From Streptomyces sp. NP-1717 (lineage in GTDB: Bacteria > Actinomycetota > Actinomycetes > Streptomycetales > Streptomycetaceae): 33,554 nt of DNA. This document shows positions 31,616 through 33,554 of the stretch, piece after piece. The stretch is from the NCBI RefSeq assembly GCF_022695985.1, contig NZ_JAAPBF010000063.1, positions 1 to 33,554 on the forward strand, written 5' to 3'. The notes under the pieces were generated by a model, which was given only the letters and a program-made list of their open reading frames with translations, made no database searches and was not told the DNA's origin. The position numbers were made by a program, and so were the translations under genes. Numbering within the stretch: position 1 is the stretch's first letter; the number at the start of each line of letters is the position of its first letter.

Positions 31616-32440
31616 TTACGGCGTGACCGCGAACTCCCGCAGGATCGCTGCCGCCAGGTCCGTGTCCCCGTCCGTCTTGACGCGGTCCGGCACCGCGGCG
31701 GCCCGTACCCGCCCGCACGCCAGCCGGAAGTACGTCTCCCAGTCCATCGTGAGCGTCACCGCGGGACCGAGGGAGGGGGAGCCGTCTATCCTGCCGCGGC
31801 CGTCCGCGTCGACCCGGACCGTCCGCAGGAACTCGACGGGACCGTGCACGTCGAAGACGATCGCCGTGTTCGGCGGCGCGCCCGCGTCCTTCGCGACGAC
31901 CTTCGGGAGGGCTTCGAGGAGGACGTCGCGCGTGACCAGCGCGCCGCCCGAGTCGAGGTTGCCGGGCCTGCTCAGCGTCGTACGCAGATCCTGCTCGTGC
32001 ACCCAGATGTCGAACGCGCGGTTCCGCATGGCCTGTTCGAGCGTCTGCTCCGTACCGAGGGGGGCGCGGACCATGGCGTCCGGCGCGCGGTTCTCGTTTC
32101 GCAGCTGGCGGTTGCGGCGGATGATCGTGTATTCGAGCTCGGAGGTCATCTCCGGCGCGGTGTGGTGGCGCCGTACGTCCACCTGCATCTCCATGTAGCG
32201 GGAGATCTCGCTCTGTACGTGGTACAGGTCGCGCGGCAGCGTGTGGATGGGGCGTGGGTCCCCGAGCATTTCGCATTCCAGACCGATGACGTGCGAGACG
32301 ACGTCCCGCACCGACCAGCCGGGGCACGGCGTGCGCCGGTTCCACTCGCCCTCGACGAGTGGCTGGACCAGCTCGGCTATGGCTTCAATGGAGTGGGACC
32401 AGGCATCGGCGTAGGTTTGAAGGCTGGGATGGACGGTCAC
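31616..32440 (-). CDS. Maleylpyruvate isomerase-family mycothiol-dependent protein
   Basis: This 274-residue protein has a DinB/MDMPI four-helix N-terminal domain with metal-ligand type residues His50 (GWSVRDVVSHVIGLE) and His148 (FDIWVHEQDLR). A C-terminal MDMPI-type domain follows (about 185-270, VDADGRGRIDGSPSLGPAVTL ... DWETYFRLACGR). The family uses mycothiol, the actinobacterial thiol, as cofactor. Members catalyse isomerisation or conjugation, and the reaction here is not known. ATG 32440 is the start. It is divergent from the amidase gene across about 180 bases. Confidence 0.88.
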   Translation of the reverse strand: MTVHPSLQTYADAWSHSIEAIAELVQPLVEGEWNRRTPCPGWSVRDVVSHVIGLECEMLGDPRPIHTLPRDLYHVQSEISRYMEMQVDVRRHHTAPEMTSELEYTIIRRNRQLRNENRAPDAMVRAPLGTEQTLEQAMRNRAFDIWVHEQDLRTTLSRPGNLDSGGALVTRDVLLEALPKVVAKDAGAPPNTAIVFDVHGPVEFLRTVRVDADGRGRIDGSPSLGPAVTLTMDWETYFRLACGRVRAAAVPDRVKTDGDTDLAAAILREFAVTP

Positions 32441-32617
32441 GGGACCCCTCGACGGTTCTGCGGTTAGCGGGCTGGGCTGCTGGCTGCGGGCGGCGGGCTG
32501 TGGGCTGCGTGGGAGGTTCGAGAGCCTAAGTTACGCTGCCCGTTGGCACCCCGGCAGTGCTTTCGTGTGACGATCGTAGGCCCGTGTAGACGGCTCGAAT
32601 GCCAGGACGGTGGTAGT

Positions 32618-33430
32618 GTGCGCGCCTCCCTCATCCAGATCGCAGTAGACCCGGACGAATCGGTCAATTCCCGTAGGGAGCGCGCCGCTTCGCTGGTACG
32701 GGAGCAGCGCGGCGCCGATCTGGTGGTCCTGCCCGAACTCTGGCCGGTGGGCGCTTTCGCGTACGAGTCGTTCGCCGCCGAGGCGGAGACGCTGGACGGC
32801 CCGACGTTCCGGGCGATGTCGCGGGCGGCGAGCGACGCCGGTGTCTGGCTGCACGCCGGGTCCATCGTGGAACGCGCCCCCGAGGCCGTTTTGGACGGCG
32901 CGGCCGACCTCTACAACACCGCGCTGGTCATCTCCCCGGACGGCGCCCTCGCGCGCTCGTACCGCAAGATCCACCGCTTCGGCTTCGACAAGGGCGAGGC
33001 GACGCTGATGGGCGCGGGCGACGAGCTGGCGACCGTCACGCTGCCGGACGCGGTGCTGGGGCTGGCCACCTGCTACGACCTGCGGTTCCCCGAGCTGTTC
33101 CGGGGGCTGCTGGACGAGGGCGCGCAGGTCTTCGTGGTCCCGGCGGGCTGGCCGGCCCGCCGCCGGGCGCACTGGACGCTGCTGGCGCAGGCGCGCGCGG
33201 TGGAGAACCAGTCGTACGTGCTGGCCTGCTCGACGGCCGGGACCCACGCCGGGGTGGAGCAGTCGGGCCACAGCATCGTGGTCGACCCGTGGGGTGAGGT
33301 ACTGGCGGAGGCGGGCCCCGGCGAGGAGGTCCTGACCGTCGACTTCGACCCGTCGAAGGTCGCGACGACGCGCGAACGGTTCCCGGTCCTGAAGGACCGC
33401 CTGCTGGGCGTTACGGCACCCCGCCGCTGA
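32618..33430 (+). CDS. Carbon-nitrogen hydrolase (nitrilase superfamily, omega-amidase-like)
   Basis: This is 270 residues from GTG 32618, where the conserved first strand (VRASLIQIAV) begins. ACGG and AGGA lie shortly before it. The frame is open upstream to 32543, but that stretch does not look coding. The triad is visible: Glu40 (VVLPELW), Lys117 (YRKIHRFGF) and Cys152 (LATCYDLRFPEL). The layout is close to omega-amidase/NIT2-like enzymes that hydrolyse amides of dicarboxylic acids, with a C-terminal HSIVVDPWGEVLAEAG strand region. The substrate is inferred only by family. The remaining 124 bases of the window hold nothing I can support. Confidence 0.92.
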   Translation: MRASLIQIAVDPDESVNSRRERAASLVREQRGADLVVLPELWPVGAFAYESFAAEAETLDGPTFRAMSRAASDAGVWLHAGSIVERAPEAVLDGAADLYNTALVISPDGALARSYRKIHRFGFDKGEATLMGAGDELATVTLPDAVLGLATCYDLRFPELFRGLLDEGAQVFVVPAGWPARRRAHWTLLAQARAVENQSYVLACSTAGTHAGVEQSGHSIVVDPWGEVLAEAGPGEEVLTVDFDPSKVATTRERFPVLKDRLLGVTAPRR

Positions 33431-33554
33431 GCCCGTCCGGGGGCGGGGGCGGCGCCTCTGCGGGGGCATCGGCTCGTGGGTTCCGCGTCTGCCGGTCGGC
33501 CCGGCCGGCCGCGAACACACGGGCCGCGCCTGTCCGGTGTGGCTGGCCGCCCCG

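Noticed and set aside
30288..32345. 685-codon minus-strand frame opposite the MFS gene
   Set aside because: Its composition is that of an antisense shadow, and the MFS and MDMPI genes account for the DNA.
32466..32512. GGCTG-rich repetitive stretch between the isomerase and amidase genes
   Set aside because: It is short, irregular low-complexity sequence with no regular period or symmetry. I do not call a feature.
1..33554. tRNA, rRNA genes, CRISPR arrays, insertion sequences
   Set aside because: I saw no cloverleaf-like cluster, spaced direct repeats or transposase motifs.
33431..33554. Possible start of another gene at the right edge
   Set aside because: The 124 bases are too short, and no frame shows a recognisable motif.

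Overview
The window is a very GC-rich, densely packed actinobacterial chromosome segment that looks like Streptomyces. Codons are almost all G/C-ending, TTA codons are rare, GTG starts are frequent, PknB-type kinases and bkdABC are present, and there is an ATP-binding/HTH/DUF397 module of the kind common in that genus. Two ParB-binding parS sites (937-950 perfect, 6027-6040 one mismatch) place it in the parS-rich zone around oriC. Most of it is core chromosome. Two stretches look accessory: about 20.7-26.0 kb and 27.3-28.3 kb.

Layout. At the left edge is the 3' part of moeA, then a two-TM potassium channel with an RCK domain, a quinone-oxidoreductase-type MDR enzyme and, convergent to it, the proteasome activator Bpa. 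From 3.8 to 8.3 kb on the minus strand lie a PadR repressor, an ABC ATPase and a 987-residue FtsX-like permease. Their order suggests a drug- or envelope-stress-responsive exporter, with PadR controlling its own apparently leaderless promoter. A secreted, membrane-anchored low-complexity protein follows. Next come two divergent transmembrane Ser/Thr kinases, one with a single PASTA-like sensor domain and one with an acidic S/P/T-rich tail. After these are a split-barrel flavin/F420-type protein with an APH-like phosphotransferase, and an orphan NarL-type response regulator.

From 15.7 to 19.4 kb is a complete bkdABC operon (E1 alpha, E1 beta, E2) for branched-chain 2-oxo acid oxidation, which supplies branched fatty acid and polyketide starters. 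A 22-bp palindrome lies upstream and a strong terminator closes it. Directly after comes a two-gene unit, a 34-residue peptide ORF overlapping by GTGA an isoaspartyl-methyltransferase (PIMT)-like protein with a long C-terminal extension. This is the layout expected for an imiditide-type (aspartimide) RiPP and is the best candidate here for an undescribed system.

Convergent with it is a predicted conflict/defence pair: a trypco2 protein coupled to a 1157-residue trypsin-like protease/STAND-type NTPase/nine-TPR protein. Next to it sits a decaying regulatory module. Its histidine-kinase-like ATPase has a good ribosome-binding site in front of ATC instead of a normal start codon. Its HTH gene carries several frameshifts and an internal deletion, and its DUF397 gene has lost a usable in-frame start. 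The right end returns to core genes: a SpoU-type RNA methyltransferase with a small membrane protein, a phage-type BRO antirepressor, a D-Ala-D-Ala carboxypeptidase, a GntR/MFS pair, a mycothiol-dependent isomerase-like protein and a nitrilase-superfamily amidase.

All calls are from reading the sequence and from knowledge of the families. No database search was run.
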